Shown piece by piece: positions 1 through 5,958 of a stretch of 6,044 nt of DNA; position 1 is the first letter of the stretch, and each line of letters starts with the position of its first letter. A model generated the notes under the pieces. That model searched no databases. It was not told the DNA's origin and was given only the letters and a program-made list of their open reading frames with translations. This DNA comes from Prevotella sp. (GTDB lineage: Bacteria; Bacteroidota; Bacteroidia; Bacteroidales; Bacteroidaceae): positions 1-6,044 of the forward strand of contig JAJPYV010000333.1 in assembly GCA_021204735.1 (NCBI GenBank), given 5' to 3'. The position numbers were made by a program, and so were the translations under genes.

Positions 1-515
1 TTGACTCGCTCAACCGCCTCAACCAAAGTCTTACGGAGGAGAATATCAGGATTAAAGACCAATACTCTGAGGCTGAAAAACGTATCGAGGGCCTTAGTGC
101 TGACAAACAGTCTCTATCCGAAAAGGTCGCTATTGCTGCTCAACTTGAGGCTACGGGCATATCTATGATTAGAAAGAATAAGAGGGGCTCTGAGGCTAAA
201 AGAATTAATGACTGGAAAACTACACAAGTGAATTTCACCTTGGCGAAAAATGTTACTGCCCAAAACGGTGAGAAAACTCTATATGTCGTAATTAAGAATA
301 CTACGGGAAGAACTCTCACTAAAGGTGGCACTTTTACTTACGAAAATAGGGATCTCCAATATTCCATTAAAAAAACTATCGAATATACCGGCGAAGCTAC
401 TCCTATCTCTGTTTATTGGAACGAGAATACCACTTACCAAAAGGGTACTTACTCTGTCAGTGTCTTCGCTGACGGCAATATGATAGGTGAACGGTCTTTC
501 ACTTTCGATAAGTAA
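1..515 (+). CDS. Coiled-coil protein with C-terminal beta-rich domain, 5'-truncated by window edge
   Basis: The reading frame is open from the left edge (first full codon at base 3) to TAA at 513-515, giving the last 170 residues of a longer protein. An internal ATG at 165 exists, but the frame continues upstream without a stop and with the same character, so that ATG is not the start. Residues 1 to about 50 are charged and heptad-like (for example SLNRLNQSLTEENIRIKDQY), which suggests a coiled coil. A basic linker (RKNKRGSEAKR) follows, and from about residue 76 there is a beta-rich domain (VNFTLAKN, EKTLYVVIKN, GTYSVSVFADGN, ERSFTFDK). I recognise this arrangement from Bacteroidetes proteins of unknown function, often loosely labelled as chromosome-partitioning or SMC-like. 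No ATPase motif is visible in this part, so that label is not supported here. It ends 11 bases before the TolC-like gene and may be co-transcribed with it. The function is unknown. Confidence 0.8.
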   Translation, partial: DSLNRLNQSLTEENIRIKDQYSEAEKRIEGLSADKQSLSEKVAIAAQLEATGISMIRKNKRGSEAKRINDWKTTQVNFTLAKNVTAQNGEKTLYVVIKNTTGRTLTKGGTFTYENRDLQYSIKKTIEYTGEATPISVYWNENTTYQKGTYSVSVFADGNMIGERSFTFDK

Positions 516-526
516 ACATCTCTTTT

Positions 527-2047
527 ATGATGCGATACAACATTCATAACTCTTACATGAAACTGACTGCTGCCTGTTTCCTGCTGCTTGTCATGGCTTT
601 GCCTGCATTCTCACAGGAGATGCTCTCGCTCGACTCTTGCCGTGCCATGGCTCTGCGCAACAACAAACAGGTGAACATCGCCCGGCTGAAACAGGATGTG
701 GCGAAATATACTCACAAGGCTGCCAAGACGAAATATCTGCCTCACGTGGATATTATGGGCGGATATGAGTTCACAAGCCGACCGATATCTCTATTGAACA
801 ACGGACAAAAGGAAACTTTCAGTAACTTGGGTACTACTGCCGCAGGACAATTGGGCAACTCCGTATCATCCGTTATCTCAGAAATGGCTGGACAGGGTAT
901 TATCAACTCTGAAACGGCGAATGCGCTTGGCAACATCGCTCAGAATATGATGCCTGAACTGGAACAGGCGGGCAACAGCGTGGGACAGTCTATCCGTGAT
1001 GCCTTCAAGACGGACACCCGCAATTTCTTCGCTGCTTCTATTATGCTCACTCAACCTCTTTATATGGGCGGCGGTATAACGGCAATGAACAGGATAGCGG
1101 CAATCAGCGAGGATCTTGCTGCCAACGATATCCAAAACCAGACGCAGAATATCCTTTACAACATTGATAATACGTATTGGACTGTAGTTTCTCTCAAACA
1201 TAAGGAACAACTTGCCACAAGTTATCTCGAACTTGTCAGAAAACTGAGCGATGATGTACAGAAAATGATTAATGAGGGAGTGGCTACTAAGGCTGATGGC
1301 TTAAAAGTTGAGGTGAAGGTCAATGAGGCGGAAATGCAACTCACGCAGGTTTCCAACGGGCTTGCTCTCGCTAAAATGCTGCTCTGCCAGTTGTGCGGCA
1401 TTCCTATCAGCAAGGATATTGTTCTTGATGATGAGGATAAGGAATGTGTCTCTGACAGTAGCGATACGCCGCAGGCGGATATAGACAATGCTATCGAGAA
1501 CCGCCCCGAACTCAAGATATTGCAGAATACTGTAGATATCAGTAAACAGAGCACTCGCCTTATCCGTGCGGAATATCTGCCGCAAGTGGCTCTCACTGCC
1601 GGTTATCTCATCACCAACCCCTGTGTTTACAATGGCTTTGAAAAACGTTTCGAGGGTATCTGGAACGTCGGTGTCATGGTGAGGATGCCTGTATGGAACT
1701 GGTTTGAGGGCACTTACAAAATCAGGGCAAGCAAAGCGGCTACAAATATTGCGACTATGGAATTTGACGATGCGTGCGAAAGCGTAACTCTTCAGGTCAA
1801 CCAGGGGGTGTTCAAGGTTTCAGAGGCTGAACGCAAATTGTCTATGGCTTCAAAAAACACGGAACATGCCGACGAGAACCTGCGCTGCGCTAACCTCGGC
1901 TTTTCGGAGGGTGTCATGGATGTTACTGACGTGATGGCGGCACAGACGGCATGGCTACAGGCTCGCTCGCAGAAGATTGACGCTGAAATAGATGTCAAAC
2001 TCACTCAAATCAATTTAAAGAAAGTTCTCGGAGATTCATTATATTAA
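527..2047 (+). CDS. TolC-family outer-membrane efflux protein
   Basis: This is the outer-membrane and periplasmic exit duct of a tripartite efflux or export system. The 506-residue length fits the family. Residues 12-30 form a signal peptide (KLTAACFLLLVMALPAFSQ) with likely cleavage next to Q30. The mature protein opens with the family-typical LSLDSCRAMALRNN. Two outer-membrane-factor repeats are visible: the first has a strand ending in LTQPLYMGGGI (residues 174-184), and the second has the matching RMPVWNWFEGTYKIRASKA around residues 390-406. Long Ala/Leu/Lys/Glu helices lie between and after them. Residues 85-165, between the first two predicted beta strands, form an unusually long Gly/Asn/Ser/Ala-rich segment predicted to be outside the barrel. 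Three starts are possible: ATG 527, ATG 530 and ATG 557. The last gives a more typical signal peptide (496 residues); 527 keeps the 11-base spacing seen across the operon. The exported substrate cannot be read from the sequence. Confidence 0.93.
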   Translation: MMRYNIHNSYMKLTAACFLLLVMALPAFSQEMLSLDSCRAMALRNNKQVNIARLKQDVAKYTHKAAKTKYLPHVDIMGGYEFTSRPISLLNNGQKETFSNLGTTAAGQLGNSVSSVISEMAGQGIINSETANALGNIAQNMMPELEQAGNSVGQSIRDAFKTDTRNFFAASIMLTQPLYMGGGITAMNRIAAISEDLAANDIQNQTQNILYNIDNTYWTVVSLKHKEQLATSYLELVRKLSDDVQKMINEGVATKADGLKVEVKVNEAEMQLTQVSNGLALAKMLLCQLCGIPISKDIVLDDEDKECVSDSSDTPQADIDNAIENRPELKILQNTVDISKQSTRLIRAEYLPQVALTAGYLITNPCVYNGFEKRFEGIWNVGVMVRMPVWNWFEGTYKIRASKAATNIATMEFDDACESVTLQVNQGVFKVSEAERKLSMASKNTEHADENLRCANLGFSEGVMDVTDVMAAQTAWLQARSQKIDAEIDVKLTQINLKKVLGDSLY

Positions 2048-2057
2048 AGAAAACGTT

Positions 2058-3044
2058 ATGACAGAAAAATCACAGAACAAAAATATATTCCTCGCTATCG
2101 GTGTTTTCATAGTGGTCGTTATCATCGTGGGGGCTATCGGCTTCTTCACCTTCGGTAGGGGCGACGACATTATACAAGGCGAGGTTGAGGTGGCTGAATA
2201 TCGTGTGTCTTGTAAAGTGCCTGGACGTATCCTTGAACTGCGTGTTAAGGAGGGTGACTATGTCAAGGTGGGCGACACGCTCGCCATTATCGATGCTCCT
2301 GACATCGTGGCTAAAAAGGAACAGGCGCAGAGTGCGGAGAATGCTGCCAACGCTTTGAGCGAGATGGCCGAAAAGGGTGCCCGACAGGAACAGATTAGCG
2401 GGGCTTACGAGGTTTGGCAACAGGCTAAGGCTGGTCTGGAAATAGCGGAGAAATCTTACAACCGTGTGCAACGGCTCTTCGACGAGGGTGTGATGACTGC
2501 CCAGAAAAGGGATGAGGCGTTTGCCAACTACAAGGCTTTCGAGGCTCAGGAAAAGGCTGCCAAAAGCCAGTATGACATGGCTGTCAATGGTGCCCGCCGT
2601 GAGGAGAAATTGGCTGCTGCTGCTCAGGCTGACAGGGCTAAAGGGGCTGTCAACGAGGTGAACTCTTATATCAACGAGACTGTCCAGGTGGCTCAGGTAG
2701 AGGGTGAGGTGAGCGACATCTACCCGAAAGTGGGTGAACTCATAGGTGCCGGCTCGCCTATAATGAGCATTTCTATTCTCTCTGACCTGTGGGGCACATT
2801 CAACGTGCGTGAGGACAGGCTCGGCAACCTTAAAGAGGGTGAGGTGTTCACGGCTTTCTGCCCTGCTTTCAACAAGGACTTGCAGATGAAAGTTTACTAC
2901 ATCAAGGATAAGGGGAGCTATGCGGTATGGAAAGCTACAAAGACTACCGGACAGTATGACCTCAAGACTTTCGAGGTGAAGGCTCGCCCTGTGGATAAGG
3001 TTGATGGCTTGCGCCCTGGTATGTCGCTTATCATTAAAAAATAA
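2058..3044 (+). CDS. HlyD/EmrA-family periplasmic adaptor (membrane fusion protein)
   Basis: This protein links the inner-membrane permeases to the TolC-like channel. It has 328 residues. Residues 10-32 form one N-terminal membrane anchor (IFLAIGVFIVVVIIVGAIGF) after a short polar cytoplasmic tail. Residues 46-82 are the first half of a biotinyl-lipoyl-like domain (VSCKVPGRILELRVKEGDYV, then VGDTLAIID). Residues 83-200 are an Ala/Glu/Lys/Gln-rich helical hairpin carrying two similar GAR(Q/R)E motifs, at 107-111 and 178-182, and the segment SYNRVQRLFDEGVMTAQKRDE, typical of adaptor hairpins. The second lipoyl half is at 209-242 (VAQVEGEVSDIYPKVGELI), followed by a beta-barrel region that ends with the family-typical GLRPGMSLIIKK. 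It begins 10 bases after the TolC-like stop codon, so translation is probably coupled. The layout matches adaptors paired with ABC-2 permeases (YhiI-like) as well as EmrA types; the neighbouring genes favour the former. Confidence 0.93.
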   Translation: MTEKSQNKNIFLAIGVFIVVVIIVGAIGFFTFGRGDDIIQGEVEVAEYRVSCKVPGRILELRVKEGDYVKVGDTLAIIDAPDIVAKKEQAQSAENAANALSEMAEKGARQEQISGAYEVWQQAKAGLEIAEKSYNRVQRLFDEGVMTAQKRDEAFANYKAFEAQEKAAKSQYDMAVNGARREEKLAAAAQADRAKGAVNEVNSYINETVQVAQVEGEVSDIYPKVGELIGAGSPIMSISILSDLWGTFNVREDRLGNLKEGEVFTAFCPAFNKDLQMKVYYIKDKGSYAVWKATKTTGQYDLKTFEVKARPVDKVDGLRPGMSLIIKK

Positions 3045-3055
3045 TTTTTGCCATA

Positions 3056-4234
3056 GTGGATTTACAAGACACCATACAACGGACTGTTGATGTGGCTTTG
3101 CGTGAATGTAACCGACTGAAACGCAACCGCATTTACTTGTTCTGCATGGTCATTCTACCGCTCATCGTTATCATTTTCTTTACTACTCTCATGGGCTCCG
3201 GGCAACCTGTTGATATGCCTGTGGGTATCGTGGATAATGACAATACTCCTACTTCCCGCTCGTTGGTCAGACAGTTGGACGGCTTTCAGGCTTCTAAGGT
3301 GGTTGCTTACTACCCTAACGTGGCGGAAGCTCGCTCTGCCATTCAACGCAACAAGATATATGCGTTTCTCTATATTCCGCATGGCACTACGGCTGACTTG
3401 CTTGCCATGCGCCAACCTAAAATCTCATTTTATTATAGTTCTACGTCTATCACAGCTGGGGCGTTGCTGTTCAAGGACTTGAAAACGGTCTCTACTCTCG
3501 GCTCTGCTGCGGTCGGGGCTTCTCTCCTATCTGCCAAAGGACTGGCGGCGGAACAGGTGATAGCGTTCTTGCAACCTGTCGTTACCGATCTGCACCCTAT
3601 CAATAATCCATCGGTCAATTATAATGTGTATCTTAGCACAATGCTTATCCCTGGCTGCCTCATGCTCTTTATCTTCCTCCTTACTCCTTATTCCATTGGT
3701 ACGGAACTGAAATTCAATACTTCCAAAGAGTTGCTCGACAGGGCTGGCGGTAATATCTATATTGCTATGGTCGGAAAACTGCTGCCTCAAACGCTCATTT
3801 TCCTCGCCATTACTTACATTTATATGTTCTATGTGTTCGGAATACTAAATTTCCCTCACCCAGGGGGTATCGGTATGATTCTGCTTCTCGGTCTTCTTTC
3901 CGTGCTTGCGGCTCAGGGTTTCGGAATGTTCATGTTCGGTCTCGCTCCTTCGCTCCGCATGTCAATGAGTGTTTGCAGCTTGTGGGCTGTGCTCAGTTTC
4001 TCACTTTCCGGTACTGCTTTCCCCGTTCCTGAAATGGACTCTGAAATTCAGGCTCTCGCCTTGCTGTTCCCGCTCCGCCATTATTATATGGTGTATCAGT
4101 TGGGTATCTTCAACGGCTATTCTCTCTCTTACACCTTTCCTTACTTCGCTGCTCTAATCGTCTTTGCGGCTCTGCCTCTACTTGTATTATGGCGTATCCG
4201 TAAGGCTTTAAGTGAGTTTGTTTATATTCCATAA
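3056..4234 (+). CDS. ABC-2 type transporter permease (first of a tandem pair), GTG start
   Basis: This is an inner-membrane subunit of the exporter, 392 residues. One membrane helix at about 26-46 (IYLFCMVILPLIVIIFFTTL) is followed by a large extracytoplasmic domain at about 50-190, which begins with the family signature PVGIVDNDNTPTSRSLVRQL and contains IYAFLYIP. Five more helices follow at about 192-214, 237-262, 271-298, 303-322 and 362-380. The stretch GTAFPVPEMD...LFPLRHYY before the last helix is typical of ABC-2 (YhhJ/YbhR-like) permeases. The start is GTG at 3056: no in-frame ATG occurs until inside the first membrane helix (around base 3143), and the family needs the basic segment RECNRLKRNR before that helix. 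GTG also leaves an 11-base gap to the preceding stop. It is probably one half of a permease heterodimer with the next gene. An ATPase partner must be encoded elsewhere if the system is a true ABC transporter. Confidence 0.92.
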   Translation: MDLQDTIQRTVDVALRECNRLKRNRIYLFCMVILPLIVIIFFTTLMGSGQPVDMPVGIVDNDNTPTSRSLVRQLDGFQASKVVAYYPNVAEARSAIQRNKIYAFLYIPHGTTADLLAMRQPKISFYYSSTSITAGALLFKDLKTVSTLGSAAVGASLLSAKGLAAEQVIAFLQPVVTDLHPINNPSVNYNVYLSTMLIPGCLMLFIFLLTPYSIGTELKFNTSKELLDRAGGNIYIAMVGKLLPQTLIFLAITYIYMFYVFGILNFPHPGGIGMILLLGLLSVLAAQGFGMFMFGLAPSLRMSMSVCSLWAVLSFSLSGTAFPVPEMDSEIQALALLFPLRHYYMVYQLGIFNGYSLSYTFPYFAALIVFAALPLLVLWRIRKALSEFVYIP

Positions 4235-4246
4235 AGTGTGCATAAT

Positions 4247-5503
4247 ATGGGGAAACGAAATAACGAGAATACTGACGAGGGGTCGCAAAGTTTTCTGAGC
4301 ATTTGGACTAATCAGATGAGGGCTATCTTCAAGGATGAGGGTATTCTCATTTTCGCATTCCTTGTCCCCCTACTCTATCCTCTGCTCTATTCTTGGATAT
4401 ATACCAACGAGGTGGCTCATGAGGTTCCCGTCGCTGTCGTGGATATGTCGCACAGCAACCTTAGTCGTGAGTTCATTGATAAGTTTGATGCTTCGCCCAA
4501 CACAAGAGTGGCATATTATTGCGATAACCTCAACGAGGCGAAAGACTTAATAGGACAGCAGAAGGTTTTCGGTGTTCTTTATTTCCCGGAGGATTTCCAA
4601 TCCTCTGTTTACAGAATGCAGCAAGGTCATGTACAAATATTCTGCGACATGAGTTTCATGCTTTATTATAAGGCTGTCTATGAAACGGCGACAGAGGTCT
4701 CACAAGTGATAAATACCAACATCATGATTGAACGCTCTGGCAACTGGACAGCACGTGAAGATGAAATCTCCACAAAACCTCTCGACTTCGACGAGGTGCA
4801 AATCTTCAACCCCACTGGCGGTTATGGCACTTTCATCCTCCCTGGTGTCCTTATGCTCATCATCCAACAAACTCTCCTCCTTTCCATCGGTCTTTTGGCT
4901 GGCTCCAAACGTGAAAAGGCAAGATATTCTACCCCCTCAAACAACAATAAATCCCATCAACTATCTCCCTCAAGCAATAATGTAGCCCTCCCCCTTAGGG
5001 GGGAGTTGGAGGGGGCTTTCCTTCGGGAGTTGAAGGGGACTGTGGCTACTGCCCTTTCCTTCTTCCTCATTTATGCTGTCATGGCTGCCTACAACACATT
5101 GTTAGTTCCCAAACTTTTCCGTTTCACGTCATTGCTTCATGCCCCTGATATGTTATTGTTCATGCTCCCCTATTTGTTGGCGTGCATTTTCTTTGCAATG
5201 ACTGTTTCATTTGCGGTAAAATATCGTGAGAATGTGATGTTGATAGTGGTCTTTTCTTCAATCGTATTCCTTTTTATTTCCGGTGTCTCATGGCCGCAAA
5301 GCAGTATTCCGAAATTCTGGCAGTGGATCTCATCTCTCATCCCTTCCACCTTCGGCATCCGTGGCTTCATCAGAATGAACACCATGGGTGCACGCCTCAG
5401 TGACATCATGCCCGAATACATCGCCCTCTGGCTCCAAACCATATTCTATTTCATCCTCACCCTTTGCCTCACAAAATACAGCAAAAAGAAAGTGAAAGAC
5501 TAA
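4247..5503 (+). CDS. ABC-2 type transporter permease (second of a tandem pair), with repeat-derived insertion
   Basis: This is the second inner-membrane subunit, 418 residues from ATG 4247; an in-frame GTG at 4238 would add three residues. ATG is preferred because it leaves a 12-base gap like the other junctions. The architecture matches the gene before it: helix at about 33-52, extracytoplasmic domain about 58-190 (PVAVVDMSHSNLSREFI, then VFGVLYFPEDF), and helices at about 194-218, 265-287, 302-324, 328-346 and 392-409. GVSWP...LIPSTFGIRGF is the counterpart of the conserved segment before the last helix. Between helices 2 and 3, residues 228-264 (STPSNNNKSHQ...VALPLRGELEGAF) form a polar stretch about 18 residues longer than the same loop in the sister permease, and it coincides with a G-rich palindromic DNA repeat. 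The GK motif seen at this point in the sister (AMVGKLL) is absent. The frame remains intact, so the gene is probably expressed, but its coupling to an ATPase may be altered. Confidence 0.9.
   Translation: MGKRNNENTDEGSQSFLSIWTNQMRAIFKDEGILIFAFLVPLLYPLLYSWIYTNEVAHEVPVAVVDMSHSNLSREFIDKFDASPNTRVAYYCDNLNEAKDLIGQQKVFGVLYFPEDFQSSVYRMQQGHVQIFCDMSFMLYYKAVYETATEVSQVINTNIMIERSGNWTAREDEISTKPLDFDEVQIFNPTGGYGTFILPGVLMLIIQQTLLLSIGLLAGSKREKARYSTPSNNNKSHQLSPSSNNVALPLRGELEGAFLRELKGTVATALSFFLIYAVMAAYNTLLVPKLFRFTSLLHAPDMLLFMLPYLLACIFFAMTVSFAVKYRENVMLIVVFSSIVFLFISGVSWPQSSIPKFWQWISSLIPSTFGIRGFIRMNTMGARLSDIMPEYIALWLQTIFYFILTLCLTKYSKKKVKD
4984..5041 (+). repeat. In-frame G/C-rich palindromic repeat plus degenerate direct copy inside the permease gene
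   Basis: AGCCC at 4984-4988 pairs with GGGCT at 5013-5017. Inside it, CTCCCCC at 4988-4994 pairs with GGGGGAG at 4999-5005 around a TTAG loop, so the first unit folds into an imperfect hairpin. The 17-base segment GGGAGTTGGAGGGGGCT at 5001-5017 recurs at 5025-5041 with two G-to-A changes, an offset of 24 bases (eight codons). The second unit has its own short stem, CCTTC 5020-5024 with GAAGG 5032-5036. The composition differs sharply from the surrounding gene. From memory, palindromes of this CCCTCCCCC/GGGGGAG type are scattered through many Bacteroidetes genomes, usually between genes; I could not verify this. It is read through in frame as part of the permease. Confidence 0.75.
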
Positions 5504-5529
5504 ATCTTTTTAGAAAATAAAAAGATTTA
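5501..5529 (+). terminator. AT-rich hairpin at the operon end, possible weak terminator
   Basis: A perfect inverted repeat has arms TAAATCTTTTTA (5501-5512) and TAAAAAGATTTA (5518-5529) with the five-base loop GAAAA. The left arm begins with the TAA stop codon of the second permease. Only two of the twelve pairs involve neither a T nor an adjacent A run, so the stem is weak, and no clear T tract follows on the + strand. It is placed correctly to end or protect the 3' end of the export operon transcript, but its function as a terminator is an inference. By symmetry it could also act on transcripts from the other strand. Confidence 0.5.
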
Positions 5530-5568
5530 AATGTTAAAAAACAAGCAAGTATTAATTTTTTCCTTAAT

Positions 5569-5592
5569 GAAATTACCAAAATTGGTAATTTC
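5569..5592. promoter_or_regulatory. Palindromic operator upstream of the toxin-antitoxin genes
   Basis: This is a perfect inverted repeat with 11-base arms, GAAATTACCAA (5569-5579) and TTGGTAATTTC (5582-5592), separated by AA. It lies five to four bases upstream of the -7 promoter element and 33 bases before the toxin ATG, in the spacer where bound protein would block RNA polymerase. HigA-family antitoxins are known to repress their own operons by binding such palindromes as dimers, so this is the likely autoregulatory site of the antitoxin encoded downstream. The symmetry is observed; the binding protein is inferred. Confidence 0.7.
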
Positions 5593-5596
5593 TTTG

Positions 5597-5604
5597 TAAT
5601 TTTG
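5597..5604 (+). promoter_or_regulatory. Bacteroidetes-type -7 promoter element
   Basis: TAATTTTG matches the TAnnTTTG consensus recognised by the Bacteroidetes primary sigma factor. It would place the transcript start at about 5610-5612, leaving a leader of roughly 15 bases before the toxin ATG at 5626. No TTTG -33 element is seen at the usual distance upstream; that position is occupied by the palindrome's left half and the bases before it. The promoter is therefore supported by only one of its two elements plus its position. Confidence 0.6.
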
Positions 5605-5625
5605 CAGCATAAAATATTTCACCAC

Positions 5626-5958
5626 ATGAAAGTGACATATAGAGATGATGCGTTAAGGGAACTGTTTGAAACAGGCCAAACATCAGCCCGTAGATATAAA
5701 CTTGTATGCAAGAAGAAAAAACTTATAGTTGGTTTTCAAAAAGCTGTCCAAATTATGAACATTGCAGTATCCACGAAGGTGCTAAAAAGCATTAGTTCTT
5801 TGCATTATGAGAAACTAAGATATCAAAATGATGAACCTAAAAGTTCTGTGAGGTTAGTTAACGGTATGGTGGAACGCCTTATTTTTACTGAAACCGAAGA
5901 CGGCATCGAAGTTGAATTAATTGAAATAGACAGTACACATTATGGCAACAAGAAATGA
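5626..5958 (+). CDS. higB: HigB/RelE-type toxin of a type II toxin-antitoxin system
   Basis: The product has 110 residues from ATG 5626. The reading frame stays open upstream to a TTG at 5602, but that TTG is part of the -7 promoter element, so ATG 5626 is the start. The protein is basic. Features matching RelE/HigB-like mRNA interferases (plasmid maintenance killer proteins) are the opening MKVTYRDDALRELFETG, a basic middle (KLVCKKKKLIV), LHYEKLRYQ, then VRLVNGMVERLIF and the C-terminal ELIEIDSTHYGNKK. In this family the toxin cleaves translated mRNA at the ribosome and is neutralised by the HigA antitoxin encoded immediately downstream. Its stop codon overlaps the antitoxin gene by 17 bases, giving the toxin-first order characteristic of higBA. 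The block is visibly more AT-rich than the export operon, which is consistent with separate acquisition. Toxic activity has not been shown here; the active-site residues of this subfamily cannot be assigned securely by eye. Confidence 0.85.
   Translation: MKVTYRDDALRELFETGQTSARRYKLVCKKKKLIVGFQKAVQIMNIAVSTKVLKSISSLHYEKLRYQNDEPKSSVRLVNGMVERLIFTETEDGIEVELIEIDSTHYGNKK

Noticed and set aside
1222..1596. 124-residue open frame on the minus strand inside the TolC-like gene
   Set aside because: It is antisense to a well-supported gene, its translation is Ser/Leu/Thr-rich with no domain, and it arises from the codon bias of the real frame. The same holds for minus-strand frames at 742-936, 878-1210, 1301-1585 and 1792-2004.
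2070..2471. 133-residue open frame on the minus strand inside the adaptor gene
   Set aside because: It is a shadow of the HlyD-like coding frame. There is no recognisable motif or start context, and it would need to overlap a complete conserved gene.
3210..3482. Alternative + strand frame of 90 residues within the first permease
   Set aside because: It lies entirely inside the permease gene in another frame, with Trp/Leu/Arg/Cys-rich low-information sequence. The permease frame carries the family motifs.
4984..5017. G-rich hairpin as an intrinsic transcription terminator inside the gene
   Set aside because: The stem is strong, but no T tract follows and it lies in the middle of an intact coding sequence. 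Early termination there would disable the permease.
4925..5041. The permease insertion as a pseudogene-causing lesion
   Set aside because: The frame stays open with no stop or frameshift, and the downstream helices and conserved segments are intact, so an in-frame insertion is the better description.
5602..5625. TTG start at 5602 extending the toxin by eight residues
   Set aside because: The TTG is inside the -7 promoter element, upstream of the expected transcript start, and the canonical family N-terminus begins at ATG 5626.
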